Assembly (NCBI RefSeq): GCF_030409525.1
Contig: NZ_JAUFQB010000062.1
Location: 1 to 64,000, forward strand
Origin: Kaistella yonginensis
GTDB taxonomy: Bacteria; Bacteroidota; Bacteroidia; Flavobacteriales; Weeksellaceae
DNA length: 64,000 nucleotides
Direction of reading: 5' to 3'
Below, piece after piece: positions 9,371-18,313 of the stretch (positions are counted from its first letter, which is position 1; the number at the start of each line of letters is the position of its first letter). The position numbers and the translations under genes are program-made. The notes under the pieces are model-generated. The model searched no databases. It saw only the letters and a list, made by a program, of their open reading frames with translations, and was not told where the DNA came from.

Positions 9371-9916
9371 TTATTCACTTTCAAAATCCTTTTTAATAAT
9401 GTTTTTTACATTTTTCCTGTCCAACTTTCGCTTTTCTGATTTCTCTTTCGTAGAATATTTAGATCTGTCACTGTCAAAATGAATTTGACCTTCTGCTAAT
9501 CTTGAACCTTGTTGTATCATTAATCCATTATAAACACAATCTTCATAACCACAATTATGTTTTGAATAATCGCCAAAATTTCGATGTTTTATTTTTTTGT
9601 CGGTTAAAATTTTTTGTTGACTTTTCCTAATTTCATTCCAAATTTTTTCTTCATCTCCTTTTGATAATTCTTCGCCCAAATATGAAACTTCAACAAATGT
9701 TTTTGGGTCTTTAAGTTGCAAGAAATCGAACGTTTTTTGAAAGATTTGGTTAGCATAATTTCTAACTGAAATTTTTTCTTCAAGGGTCAATTTTTCATTT
9801 TCAATTATTGAACGATAAAGACCAAGCGTATTAAAATCAGTATATTTTTTATAATGATCGATGTAGAAAAAATATTCTTTCAAAGTTAGACTGTTAAATT
9901 TTTGTCCAATTTTCAT
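9371..9916 (-). CDS. Hypothetical protein, unrecognised
   Basis: A 181-residue soluble basic protein. The ATG at 9914-9916 (MKIGQKFNS) is preferred over a TTG two codons earlier. The N-terminal half is helical (LTLKEYFFYIDHYKKY). A conserved-looking segment HRNFGDYSKHNCGYEDCVYNG contains two Cys and two His that could bind a metal or form a disulfide. The tail is highly charged (RSKYSTKEKSEKRKLDRKN). I do not recognise the family. It is the last of four orphan genes around ppc. Confidence 0.58.
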   Translation of the reverse strand: MKIGQKFNSLTLKEYFFYIDHYKKYTDFNTLGLYRSIIENEKLTLEEKISVRNYANQIFQKTFDFLQLKDPKTFVEVSYLGEELSKGDEEKIWNEIRKSQQKILTDKKIKHRNFGDYSKHNCGYEDCVYNGLMIQQGSRLAEGQIHFDSDRSKYSTKEKSEKRKLDRKNVKNIIKKDFESE

Positions 9917-10170
9917 ATTCAATTTTCAGGTTTTTGTGGTAAACTTGCAGGCAGTCGGATATTTCTGCAGGCGGGCTAAAAATACGAAAACTTTCTACTT
10001 GCTTGTATAAACCTTTTGCTGTTCATTACTAAGATATATTTTTTTTCTTTATAAATTGAAAAATATTCTTCATTTGGAAATTTTAATATTGTTTTCGTGT
10101 AAAAAATAGAGAAATCTACAATATCCTTTTATATAAACAAACTGTTTTAAGCTTTTAGAGTGAACAATGC

Positions 10171-10282
10171 TCTGGGTTTTAGCCCAGATCGAAGGGAAAA
10201 TCCTGTCATTGCTGACCAAGTTTTTCAAGGGAGCGATTCCTGGGTGGCAATGACAGATTGGAATGAAGAGCTGGACGGGTTA
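10171..10282. ncRNA. Strongly structured intergenic element (candidate RNA or repeat)
   Basis: Two nested structures are visible. A local hairpin TCTGGG (10171-10176) / CCCAGA (10183-10188) is followed by a perfect 10-base inverted repeat CTGTCATTGC (10203-10212) / GCAATGACAG (10247-10256). In addition AGCCC (10181-10185) can pair with GGGTT (10277-10281), and CCAG (10184-10187) with CTGG (10271-10274), which would compete with the first hairpin. The layout (AGCCC...ATCC, variable stem, GATTGGAA...GCTGG...GGG) resembles an intergenic element I have seen often in flavobacterial genomes. The class and strand are uncertain. Confidence 0.45.
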
Positions 10283-10310
10283 TGGTAAGTAGCAAAAACT
10301 GGCGTGCTCC

Positions 10311-10342
10311 AAAAAAATCCCCGAAACGTTTGGTCTCGGGGA
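10311..10342 (-). terminator. Rho-independent terminator of the efflux operon
   Basis: Read on the minus strand, a stem of TCCCCGA and TCGGGGA (10318-10342) with an 11-base loop is followed by seven T (10317-10311). It lies 22 bases past the stop codon of the RND gene and fits as the end of the tetR-tolC-MFP-RND operon. Confidence 0.85.
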
Positions 10343-10363
10343 ATTTGGTTAGGCAAACTGCGC

Positions 10364-13300
10364 TTATTCCGGGTGGTAATTTTGCAGATGCGAATCATCT
10401 GGATACAGGTTTCTGATTCTTTCGATTTCTGCAGCTTCCTCTTCAGCATCGTGCTCATGCTTTTTAAGGTACTTTGTTCTGTTGTTAATTTTTCGTTTAG
10501 AGATCATGTAAAACATCACCGGAACGATAATTAAAGTTAAGAACGTGGCAAAGGAAAGCCCGAAAATAATCGTCCATGCCAAGGGTCCCCAGAACGCTAC
10601 ATTGTCGCCTCCAAGAGAGAAATGCGGATCGAGTGTGGTAAGGAAAGACGCGATATCAAAATTCAACCCAATGGCTAAAGGAATGAGTCCTAAAATAGCC
10701 GTGGTTGCGGTGAGTAAAACCGGTCGCAAACGTTCTTTTCCAGATTGTACAATGATTTCTTTTACTTCTTCTAGCTCTAAATCATCATGGGTTTCTACAC
10801 CTTTTTCTGCGACTTTTTCATCGAGTTTGAGCACGAAGAAATCCATGAGTACAATTCCGTTTTTCACTACCACTCCGGCAAGGGAAATAATTCCCATCAT
10901 CGTCATCAAGATCACGAAATCCATCCCGAATATGGATAATCCCAGGAACACGCCAGAGAAACTCAGTAAAATGGTGGTCATAATAATGAGTGTTTTCGAG
11001 ATTGAATTGAATTGGAAAACAATGATAGAGGTTACCAAAGCCATCGCCAAGAAAAGTGCAAACAAAAGGAAGTTTAGGTTTTTTCCTTGCTCTTCTTGCT
11101 CACCACCAAACGTGTAGGAAATTCCTTCCGGCGTTTGGTAATTTTTCAGCGAGGATTGTAATTTTTGTACAATTTCGTTGGCGTTATATCCCTTCAATAC
11201 TCCGGAATACAGCATAATTGTTCTGCTGTTATTTTTTCTTTTGATTTTGTTAAAGGTATTTTCTTCTTTCATGGTTGCAAATGTTGACATGGGAACTTGA
11301 ACGGTTCCATCTGGACCTTGCAAAGTAATCGGCTGATTGAATAGTATACTGGTATTTCTTCGTTGATCACGCTGCAATCTTACGGCAATATCATAATCAT
11401 CTTTCACATCTTTGAAGGTAGAAATATCTTGGCCGAACAAAGCTCTACGCAAAGTAATTCCGGTGTACGCTGTTGATACGCCTAGATTTCCGGCAGTTTC
11501 GCGATCGATATCAATGATTAGTTCTGGGCTGTCTTTATTAATATCTGCCTGCAGGTTTTCTATTCCAGAAATATTTTGTCCTTTAATAAACGTAATCATT
11601 TTGGTGGCTTCGCCCAAAAGTTCGTCGTAGTCATCCCCTTTCAACTCTATAGAAATTGGGAAACCAACGGGCGGTCCGTTTGCATCTTTTTCTACGGAAT
11701 AGGTGAAACCAGGAATAGCTGGAATGGCTTGCCGAATTTCCTCCATCACATTTGCGGTATTAATACCCCGACGTAAATTGAACTCCACGTAGGTCACCGT
11801 AATTTTGGATTTGTACGGGGTATCTGCTTGCGAGCCGGCATCAACTTCAGGATTAATGGCGCCTTTTCCCACGGAAGTTACCATGGATTCGATCAGGTAA
11901 TTTTCGCCATTGGGTCTTTTGTATTTGTTCAGGACTTGTAAAATTTTACCTTCTACCTGTTTGGTTGCGCTATTGGTTTTTGTAATATCCGTTCCTTGTG
12001 GATATTCCATATAAACAATGGTTTGTTTTGGAATATTTTCTGGGAAGAATAGAACCTTTGAGCGCCCAATTCCCATCATCGCTCCATAGAGTATAAAGGA
12101 GAAAACCAAAACGCCAATGACGCCCAGAAACCAATTTCTCGGTTTTTTTCCAACTAAGATATTGGTGATAAATCGTTGGTACGTTTCTGCCAATCTTGGA
12201 AAAAAGGTATGTTGGAAATGTTCGATTCTATCGTGGAAGAATCCTTTGTATAACCAAATTGCGAGGATTCCCAGAACCGAAACACTCACCACGCCAAAGA
12301 AATAAGTAATGCCGGTAACCCATCTAAGAATTCCAAAAACGATGATTAAAATCGCGAAAATGATGGTGTATTTTTTTGCCTGTTGCTTGGTCAGATTTCT
12401 ATTTTCCAAAGTCATTGCGCCTCCTGTCATTGAAGCATTAATGACTAATGCGACGAAAAGTGAGGCCATTAAAGTGACCGAAATGGTAATCGGGAAATAT
12501 TTCATAAATTCTCCCATAATTCCGGGCCAAAGCAACATCGGTAAAAATGCAAAAACGGTTGTTAAAGTGGAAGTAATTACCGGAAAAGCGATTTCGCCAA
12601 TTCCATATTTAGAAGCCAATCTTCTTGGCAACCCTTTTTCCATATTCGCGTAAACATTGTCTACCACGACAATCCCATCATCTACGAGCATCCCGAGACC
12701 CATAACCATTGCAAATAATACCATGGTGTTTAAGGTGATTCCTGCCATTTGTAAAATCGCAAAAGCGATCAACATAGAGAGCGGGATTGCCGTTCCTACG
12801 AAAAGTGCATTTTTCATTCCCATGGAAAAACTCAACACTCCCATAACGAGTAAAATCCCGATAAGAATATGATTTGCCAATTCATTCACCTGATGTTCTA
12901 CGGCCGAAGATTGGTCTGAAGTCAAGGTCACACCTAAATCCTGAGGCAGGTAGGTTTCTTGGGCTTTTTCAATTTTTTCTTTCGCCTGTTCAATGGCAGA
13001 AATCATGTTGGTGCCGGCTCGTTTTTTCAGGTTGATCATCACCACATCTTTGCCTGATTCTCTGGCGTACGTGGTTCGTTCTTTTTCCTGAAAATTTACT
13101 TGGGCAATGTCCCGAATTTTTACGCCGGGTTTTATTACGAAATTATTCAATTCGGAAGGCGAAGAAATTTGTCCTTTGATTCGTACATTTTTACGGTTTC
13201 CTTCAGTGATTAAATTGCCACCAGAAATGGTGATATTTTCATTTTTAATGGCATTAATAACTTGATCGAAACTTACTCCCGCCGCGTTCATTTTAAATAG

Positions 13301-13912
13301 ATCGAGGGCCACTTCTACTTCATTATCATCTACTCCCAAAATAGTCGCTTCCTTAATTTCGGGGATATTTTCTAAATCATCTTTAAGGTCTTCTGCAAAT
13401 TGTTTTAAAGTAAATTTTGGATAATTACCTTTTAAATTAATATTCAAAATCGGTAACTCTTCGGAAATATTGAGGTCGAACACGCTGGGTTCTACCTTGG
13501 AACCCGAATCTAAATTGGGCCAATCTAGATCGCCTTTGGCTTCATCTACTTTATCTTTAATTCTAATTTTCGCTTCAGAAACGGTGAGTTTAGAATCAAA
13601 TTCGACCACGATCAGACAGTAATCCTGAAATGAATTGGAGGTCACTTTGGTGACGCCTGAAACATTTTTGAATTTGTCTTCAAGCTCTTTGGTAATTACT
13701 TTTTCTACGTCTTCGGCAGAGTTTCCGGGATACACCGTAGAAATATAGATGTTATTTTGAACCACCTCTGGGAAACTTTCCCGCGGCATCGAAAAGAAAG
13801 AAAATATCCCGAGCAGCACGATGATAAAAGTAAGTACATACACTGTAGTTCTATTATCAACCGCCCAACTGGATAAAAATGATTCTTTTTGGTGGTGTTT
13901 ATTTTCGTTCAT
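10364..13912 (-). CDS. RND efflux transporter, permease subunit (AcrB/HAE family)
   Basis: An 1182-residue inner-membrane pump that drives drugs or other toxic compounds out through the periplasm using the proton gradient. It shows the RND layout: TM1 near residue 20 (VLTFIIVLLGIFSFF), a large periplasmic loop, TM2-6, a second half starting near residue 590, a second loop and TM8-12. The proton-relay residues are present: the Asp pair in GMLVDDGIVVVDN (TM4) and the Lys in GVVVKNGIVLMDF (TM10). It is longer than the typical 1020-1060 residues. It is last in an operon with a periplasmic adaptor, TolC and a TetR regulator. The hydrophobic-substrate (HAE) class is likely, the actual substrate unknown. 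Confidence 0.94.
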   Translation of the reverse strand: MNENKHHQKESFLSSWAVDNRTTVYVLTFIIVLLGIFSFFSMPRESFPEVVQNNIYISTVYPGNSAEDVEKVITKELEDKFKNVSGVTKVTSNSFQDYCLIVVEFDSKLTVSEAKIRIKDKVDEAKGDLDWPNLDSGSKVEPSVFDLNISEELPILNINLKGNYPKFTLKQFAEDLKDDLENIPEIKEATILGVDDNEVEVALDLFKMNAAGVSFDQVINAIKNENITISGGNLITEGNRKNVRIKGQISSPSELNNFVIKPGVKIRDIAQVNFQEKERTTYARESGKDVVMINLKKRAGTNMISAIEQAKEKIEKAQETYLPQDLGVTLTSDQSSAVEHQVNELANHILIGILLVMGVLSFSMGMKNALFVGTAIPLSMLIAFAILQMAGITLNTMVLFAMVMGLGMLVDDGIVVVDNVYANMEKGLPRRLASKYGIGEIAFPVITSTLTTVFAFLPMLLWPGIMGEFMKYFPITISVTLMASLFVALVINASMTGGAMTLENRNLTKQQAKKYTIIFAILIIVFGILRWVTGITYFFGVVSVSVLGILAIWLYKGFFHDRIEHFQHTFFPRLAETYQRFITNILVGKKPRNWFLGVIGVLVFSFILYGAMMGIGRSKVLFFPENIPKQTIVYMEYPQGTDITKTNSATKQVEGKILQVLNKYKRPNGENYLIESMVTSVGKGAINPEVDAGSQADTPYKSKITVTYVEFNLRRGINTANVMEEIRQAIPAIPGFTYSVEKDANGPPVGFPISIELKGDDYDELLGEATKMITFIKGQNISGIENLQADINKDSPELIIDIDRETAGNLGVSTAYTGITLRRALFGQDISTFKDVKDDYDIAVRLQRDQRRNTSILFNQPITLQGPDGTVQVPMSTFATMKEENTFNKIKRKNNSRTIMLYSGVLKGYNANEIVQKLQSSLKNYQTPEGISYTFGGEQEEQGKNLNFLLFALFLAMALVTSIIVFQFNSISKTLIIMTTILLSFSGVFLGLSIFGMDFVILMTMMGIISLAGVVVKNGIVLMDFFVLKLDEKVAEKGVETHDDLELEEVKEIIVQSGKERLRPVLLTATTAILGLIPLAIGLNFDIASFLTTLDPHFSLGGDNVAFWGPLAWTIIFGLSFATFLTLIIVPVMFYMISKRKINNRTKYLKKHEHDAEEEAAEIERIRNLYPDDSHLQNYHPE

Positions 13913-13948
13913 ATTCTAAATTTAGATTTCAATTATTTTTGAAAATTT

Positions 13949-15202
13949 TTATTGCGCCAATTTTACTTTCTCACCGTCGCTTAGGTTTTTCGATCCATCG
14001 GTAATGATGATATCGCCTGCTTTTAAACCGGTAGTAATTTCTACGGCATCTTCGGATTTTTCACCTGGATTGACCATTACTTTTTTCGCCACCGCATCGT
14101 TTCCTTTGATATTGGTTGCTACAAAAACGTAGGATTTTTTCGCGGCATCTTCATAAATATATTGTTGTGGAACTTGAATTGCGCTTGGGTTAATGTAATC
14201 TTCAATTTTTACCTGAGCCAATAAGTTAGGTTTAATAATTCCGCCTTTTCCTGGCACAGGAATTTCAATTTTGAAGGTTCTATTTGCAGGATTGATATAA
14301 TTTCCGACCAATCGAATACTGGAATTAATGGTTTGATTTAACGCTGGCAAGAAAACTTTAACCGAAGTTCCCTGGCGAACTTTAGCCAAATATGATTCAG
14401 GAACATCGGCTTCCACGCGCATCATTCCTAAAGAAATTAATTTTACAATATCGGTTCCCGGTGAAACGACTTGGCCGTTCTGCGTAATCACCTCATCAAT
14501 CACCCCACTGAAAGGTGCTACGATTGCTGTTTTGGCTAAATTTGCTTTTACCGCATCGGCGGCTCTTTGTAAACCTTGCACCTGACTTTGCATGGCTGAA
14601 ACGGTTTTCAACGCGGCATCATAATTTGCTTTCGCCTGTAAATATTGAAATTCGGAGCCAATTTTCTGTTTCCAAAGGGCCGATTGTTTTTCAAAAGCAA
14701 TTCGCGATAAATTGGTATTGGCTTGTGCAGAAGCAACCTGGGCTTTCATTCCCGTGACTCCGTTTTGTGCTTGCAGATATTGATCGCGTAAACCACCATC
14801 TGCTACCCTACCGATTACTTGGCCTTTGCTCACATTTTGTCCTTTTTTAACAAATAAACTTAATGTTCCCGCAAATTGTGGTTGCACTTTTACATCTTGA
14901 TCTGTGGTTACATTTCCCTGTATTTCTACATTGTGCACGAAATTGGTCAACTCAAGTTTCTGGGTTGAAACTACACCGTTTGCGTCGGCAGAAACTCCCA
15001 TGGCTGTTAATTGCCCCTCAATATTCGACATCACATTATTCAAACTATCCATTTTGAATTTCTGACGTTCCTTATAAGCTTGCAGCCCTTTTACATCTTT
15101 GTTTTTTATTAAGATTTCCAACTTTTCGTCTTTCACCGCATTGTCTTTTTTACACGCAGTAAGTCCGGTTAAAATAACGATTGGTATGATGAATTTTTTC
15201 AT
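13949..15202 (-). CDS. RND efflux periplasmic adaptor subunit (membrane fusion lipoprotein)
   Basis: A 417-residue lipoprotein with lipobox LTAC (Cys17). It has a helical hairpin rich in Gln and Ala (about 130-230), flanked by the two halves of a lipoyl/barrel-sandwich domain (GTLSLFVKKGQNVSKGQ; VAPFSGVIDEV), then beta-barrel and membrane-proximal domains ending ITTGLKAGDIIITDG. Such adaptors bridge the RND pump and TolC. An additional charged coiled-coil stretch (about 20-70) precedes the first lipoyl half. The gene is 36 bases upstream of the pump gene and 29 bases downstream of tolC, so it is clearly in the same operon. Confidence 0.94.
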   Translation of the reverse strand: MKKFIIPIVILTGLTACKKDNAVKDEKLEILIKNKDVKGLQAYKERQKFKMDSLNNVMSNIEGQLTAMGVSADANGVVSTQKLELTNFVHNVEIQGNVTTDQDVKVQPQFAGTLSLFVKKGQNVSKGQVIGRVADGGLRDQYLQAQNGVTGMKAQVASAQANTNLSRIAFEKQSALWKQKIGSEFQYLQAKANYDAALKTVSAMQSQVQGLQRAADAVKANLAKTAIVAPFSGVIDEVITQNGQVVSPGTDIVKLISLGMMRVEADVPESYLAKVRQGTSVKVFLPALNQTINSSIRLVGNYINPANRTFKIEIPVPGKGGIIKPNLLAQVKIEDYINPSAIQVPQQYIYEDAAKKSYVFVATNIKGNDAVAKKVMVNPGEKSEDAVEITTGLKAGDIIITDGSKNLSDGEKVKLAQ

Positions 15203-15231
15203 ATTGATGAATTTATACTATTAGTTTTTGA

Positions 15232-16560
15232 TTAAAGTTTGCCGAGTGCTTCGTCTAGTTTTGTTTTGGCTTGAATTAACTCCAAAGCTGTTTGATAAAA
15301 TTTTGCCTGAGAGTCGTATAATTGGGTTTCACTTTGTTGTAAATCGAAACTTGTTCCCAAACCTTCTTTAAATTTGATTCGTTGTTTATTATAGATGCTG
15401 GAAGAAAGTGCAATCAATTCTTCGGCATTTTTATAGGAGTTATAGGCATTGTTATATTCAATTGTCGCCGCGTATGCTTTATTGCTTAAACTTCTTTTGG
15501 TATCATTTACATCAAGTTTTGCTTTTTCTACCTCTAATTTAGCTTGTTGCGTTCTCCAATGTCTTTGTAAACCGCTAAAAATCGGAATATCCAGTTGTAC
15601 TGCCACTACAGATGTATTAAACCATTGTTGTGAAGTGCTCAAAAAATTAAAATCATCGCTGTAAGCGTTATAGTTTGAAGCTAAAGCTGCGGAAAGGGTG
15701 GGTAAAGCTTTTGATTTCTCTAATTTAAGTTTGAGTTGAGAGATGGTGAGCGCGTTTTCTGCCAATCGAGAATCAATGTGATTTTCAGTGTTAACCGTAG
15801 CGTTTAAATCCACCAAGGTTTCATTTTTTCTAATGATCTCATCTAAGGTTGATGTTAACACAATTTTTTCGTCTAAAGGGTAACCCATTAAATATTTCAG
15901 TGCCATCAAAACCTTTTCTCTGCTTCGGTTTAAGTTTTGTTGATTGGCCAAAAGACTTTTATAACTGTACTCTAATTGTTCCACATTTTGAAATTCGATG
16001 AGTCCAATTTTATATGTTTCGTTGGTATCATACAAAGACTTCTCGACCACTTTCCTGTTTTCTTCTAATGTTTTAATGTTTTCATCGGTAATTAACACTG
16101 CGGCATAGGCCATCATAATTCCCTCTTTTACTGATATTTCTGTTTTCTCTTCAGCCAAGGCTGCGGTTTCTTTATACGCTTTGGAAGATTGTAAGCCAAC
16201 GATGTAGGAGCCATTGAATAAAAGTTGGGTAAGTGTAAGCCCTCCCGTCATGCTTTGTTTCTGTCCAAATTTCACCGGAATATACTTTCCTGGATCACCA
16301 CCTGCCAGTTCTGCCGGAAGCAATTGCACAGGAACATTAAGGAAATAATTATATTTTGCCTGCCCATCTAATTGCGGCAGACCGATTCCTATCGTCTCTT
16401 TAACTTTATGATCAGCAATGGTTCGGTCGATTTTTGCTTTCTGTACATTTACATTATGATCAATTGCATACTGCCAAGCCTCATCCAGTGAGAAATTTTG
16501 CTGCGCAAATATTACTGTTGAAAATGCAGTGATCGCGAAGAACTGAAGTAATTTCTTCAT
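15232..16560 (-). CDS. TolC family outer-membrane efflux protein
   Basis: A 442-residue protein with a signal peptide (MKKLLQFFAITAFSTVIFAQ) and two repeats of the OEP domain, each with long coiled-coil helices (for example ELIALSSSIYNKQRIKFKEGLGTSFDLQQ, the typical second-repeat ending). The proline/glycine turn patterns LPQLDGQAKYNY and ALPTLSAALASNYN mark the beta-barrel strands at equivalent points in each half. It forms the trimeric outer-membrane duct of the efflux system. Its ATG (16558-16560) lies one base after the tetR stop codon, so the genes are co-transcribed and possibly coupled in translation. Confidence 0.93.
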   Translation of the reverse strand: MKKLLQFFAITAFSTVIFAQQNFSLDEAWQYAIDHNVNVQKAKIDRTIADHKVKETIGIGLPQLDGQAKYNYFLNVPVQLLPAELAGGDPGKYIPVKFGQKQSMTGGLTLTQLLFNGSYIVGLQSSKAYKETAALAEEKTEISVKEGIMMAYAAVLITDENIKTLEENRKVVEKSLYDTNETYKIGLIEFQNVEQLEYSYKSLLANQQNLNRSREKVLMALKYLMGYPLDEKIVLTSTLDEIIRKNETLVDLNATVNTENHIDSRLAENALTISQLKLKLEKSKALPTLSAALASNYNAYSDDFNFLSTSQQWFNTSVVAVQLDIPIFSGLQRHWRTQQAKLEVEKAKLDVNDTKRSLSNKAYAATIEYNNAYNSYKNAEELIALSSSIYNKQRIKFKEGLGTSFDLQQSETQLYDSQAKFYQTALELIQAKTKLDEALGKL

Positions 16561-16561
16561 A

Positions 16562-17161
16562 TTAGTAATTTATATTTTTTAAGATTTTTTTTCCTTTTTC
16601 GGTGGTAATGGCATTCATATACATGCTCATTAATTCTTGTTTATAATGATCTTTATTAATGGTATTGCTATCCAAATACAAGGAGCCTTCCATGGACATT
16701 ACCAACTGAAAAAACAATTTAGAATACACTTCTGCATCAAAATTTTCTCGATAATAGCCTTGCGCTCTCCCCTTTAAAATGTTATGAACAAGAACTTCCG
16801 CAAATTGATCAGAAAACTCAATCATGTGTTTTTCGAAAATTGCAGGATAGTATTTCATTAATTGCCGAATAAGCAGTGAATTGTTGGAATGAGAGAGATT
16901 GTCTATTTCGTCATCTCTGCATAGCATTCTTTCTATTGCATTTTCTATAGTTTGATCCAAATACTTTAATCGAGCAATAATTTCACTGAGTTTGAATTGA
17001 AGCACCTCTTCTATGAGTTCCTCTTTATTTTTGTATTTGATATAAAGCGTCTTTTTAGAGATTCCGAAAGCTTTCGCAACATCATCCATCGTCAAAGTTT
17101 TGGCACCATTCTCAATAAATAGTTGTGAAACTTTGGTAATAAAAATTGTGTGTTCTTCCAT
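16562..17161 (-). CDS. TetR/AcrR family transcriptional regulator
   Basis: A 199-residue regulator. The N-terminal helix-turn-helix is clear: TKVSQLFIENG, TMDDVAKAFGISKKTLY and IKYKNKEELIEEVL are the usual TetR helices alpha1-alpha4. The C-terminal half is a helical ligand domain of diverged sequence. A TTG four codons upstream is in frame, but it overlaps the -7 box at 17171-17178, so the ATG at 17159-17161 is the start. It is the first gene of the efflux operon and is expected to repress it through the inverted repeat at 17186-17208. Confidence 0.92.
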   Translation of the reverse strand: MEEHTIFITKVSQLFIENGAKTLTMDDVAKAFGISKKTLYIKYKNKEELIEEVLQFKLSEIIARLKYLDQTIENAIERMLCRDDEIDNLSHSNNSLLIRQLMKYYPAIFEKHMIEFSDQFAEVLVHNILKGRAQGYYRENFDAEVYSKLFFQLVMSMEGSLYLDSNTINKDHYKQELMSMYMNAITTEKGKKILKNINY

Positions 17162-17170
17162 AATAGGGCG

Positions 17171-17208
17171 CAAATATACAAAAGAAAACTAAAAAACAGA
17201 ATTAGTTT
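17171..17208 (-). promoter_or_regulatory. Efflux operon promoter with candidate TetR operator
   Basis: On the minus strand, TATATTTG (17178-17171) is an exact TAnnTTTG -7 box. Just upstream lies a 7-9-7 inverted repeat AAACTAA (17186-17192) / TTAGTTT (17202-17208), covering the region where the -33 element should be; a repressor bound there would block polymerase. With a start of transcription 4-7 bases after the box, the leader before the tetR ATG is only a few bases. Confidence 0.6.
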
Positions 17209-17433
17209 CCTGGTTTATTATGATCGAAATCATCTATTACGGAGATTTTCAATTGATTTAAAACTAAAAAATTCGCCTAGAAATAATCTCTTATTGCTGA
17301 TGGTTAGGTAAAATATTTAATTTTTCTGCGTTCTTTCGCAATTTTAAAAGGTCTTTTGACGGGTTGACTCGTTGGTTTTATGGATTTTATCAATTTCACT
17401 AGTGCATGTGATTCATGGCTTTGGGTGTCATGC

Positions 17434-17441
17434 TACATTTG
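17434..17441 (+). promoter_or_regulatory. -7 promoter box TACATTTG of the curli operon
   Basis: An exact TAnnTTTG match 31 bases before the csgA-like ATG. No TTG stands at the -33 position, which suggests a promoter that needs an activator. Confidence 0.55.
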
Positions 17442-17472
17442 TATCACTAATTAACCAATAAAATTTTTTACA

Positions 17473-18291
17473 ATGAAAAAATTATTTGCAAGTGCATGCG
17501 CACTTATGATGGTAGGACTATCCTACGGACAAGCTAACGTTGACCTCTCGAACCAATTAGGTAATCTCAACAACGGAGTTGTAAACCAAACAGGATCAGT
17601 CAATTTTAATGGACTAGATCAAAATGGCAACAGAAACAATGCAACGATTGACCAAGTGGGAATCGGGAATGTGAACAACGCTTTAAGTCAAGGAAATCGA
17701 AATAACATCGATGTTGATCAATTCGGTATCGCTAATGTTAATAAAACGGAGCAGTTCGGTAACAGAAACAGTGCTACTACCAATCAGTGGGGAATCGGAA
17801 ACGAAGTGGATCAAAAACAGACTGGAAACAGAAATATGGTTGATGCGGTACAAATTGGTTTCGACAACTATACTTGGCAACGTCAAAACGGTAACCGTAA
17901 TGATGCCTCAGCTTTCCAATTTGGAATGGATAACGAGTCTTGGCAACAACAAGAAGGAAACAGAAATACTGCCGACGCAACCCAAATAGGTGCAGACAAT
18001 TTACTAGGTCAATACCAAGAAGGTAATCGAAATGATGCAACGATCATGCAAATGGGTAACACCAACTATTCTTATTCTTTACAATACGGTAATGATAACG
18101 TAGTGATGGGCTTACAAGTTGGAGACAGCAACTACCTTAGTCAATTTCAAGATGGAGACAACAACTTCGCTAGTGATGTACAATTAGGTGATAACAACAC
18201 AAGATTTGTAACTCAAACAGGTTCTTCTCATGTACATTTTGGAAGCCAAATTGGAAACGGTAATACATTAAGTACGACCCAATCTAACTAA
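17473..18291 (+). CDS. csgA: Curli major subunit, CsgA-like amyloid protein
   Basis: A 272-residue secreted protein: signal peptide to about residue 20 (MVGLSYGQA), then an almost uninterrupted series of curlin repeats with the Q-x-G-x-x-N pattern (DQNGNRN, DQVGIGN, DQFGIAN, EQFGNRN, QTGNRN and so on). I count roughly 16-18 half-repeats, that is about nine strand-loop-strand units, against five full repeats in E. coli CsgA. Such repeats form the cross-beta core of curli fibres. It is first in the operon and is followed by a strong hairpin terminator, which would raise its level over the downstream genes. The gene symbol is given by function. Confidence 0.9.
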   Translation: MKKLFASACALMMVGLSYGQANVDLSNQLGNLNNGVVNQTGSVNFNGLDQNGNRNNATIDQVGIGNVNNALSQGNRNNIDVDQFGIANVNKTEQFGNRNSATTNQWGIGNEVDQKQTGNRNMVDAVQIGFDNYTWQRQNGNRNDASAFQFGMDNESWQQQEGNRNTADATQIGADNLLGQYQEGNRNDATIMQMGNTNYSYSLQYGNDNVVMGLQVGDSNYLSQFQDGDNNFASDVQLGDNNTRFVTQTGSSHVHFGSQIGNGNTLSTTQSN

Positions 18292-18313
18292 TAAGATCTT
18301 TTAGTATAACCAT

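Larger units (their letters stand above)
9917..10363. other. Gene-free spacer of about 450 bases
   Basis: The left part (9917-10170) is AT-rich with no convincing coding frame. Upstream of the gene at 9371 it contains GCAGAAATA-type sequence on the minus strand, which recurs before the gene at 4182. The right part holds the structured element at 10171-10282 and the terminator of the efflux operon. Short open frames here overlap these structures and look spurious. Confidence 0.6.
17162..17472. other. Divergent spacer between efflux and curli operons
   Basis: About 310 bases without a gene. It holds the tetR promoter and operator at the left end and the csgA -7 box at the right end. Between them are the direct repeats TTGACGGGTTGACTCGTTG near 17356 and a TGCGTTC...CGCAATTTTAAA stretch near 17328, similar to one at 32645. 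These could be binding sites for a curli regulator, but nothing decisive is visible. Confidence 0.5.

Noticed and set aside
10225-10534. Short frames on both strands around 10225-10534
   Set aside because: They overlap the structured element, the terminator and the end of the RND gene; no protein family is visible.
17473-18291. Tandem DNA repeat in the csgA-like gene
   Set aside because: The periodicity is at the protein level (curlin motif); codons vary between repeats, so it is not a recent DNA-level tandem duplication.
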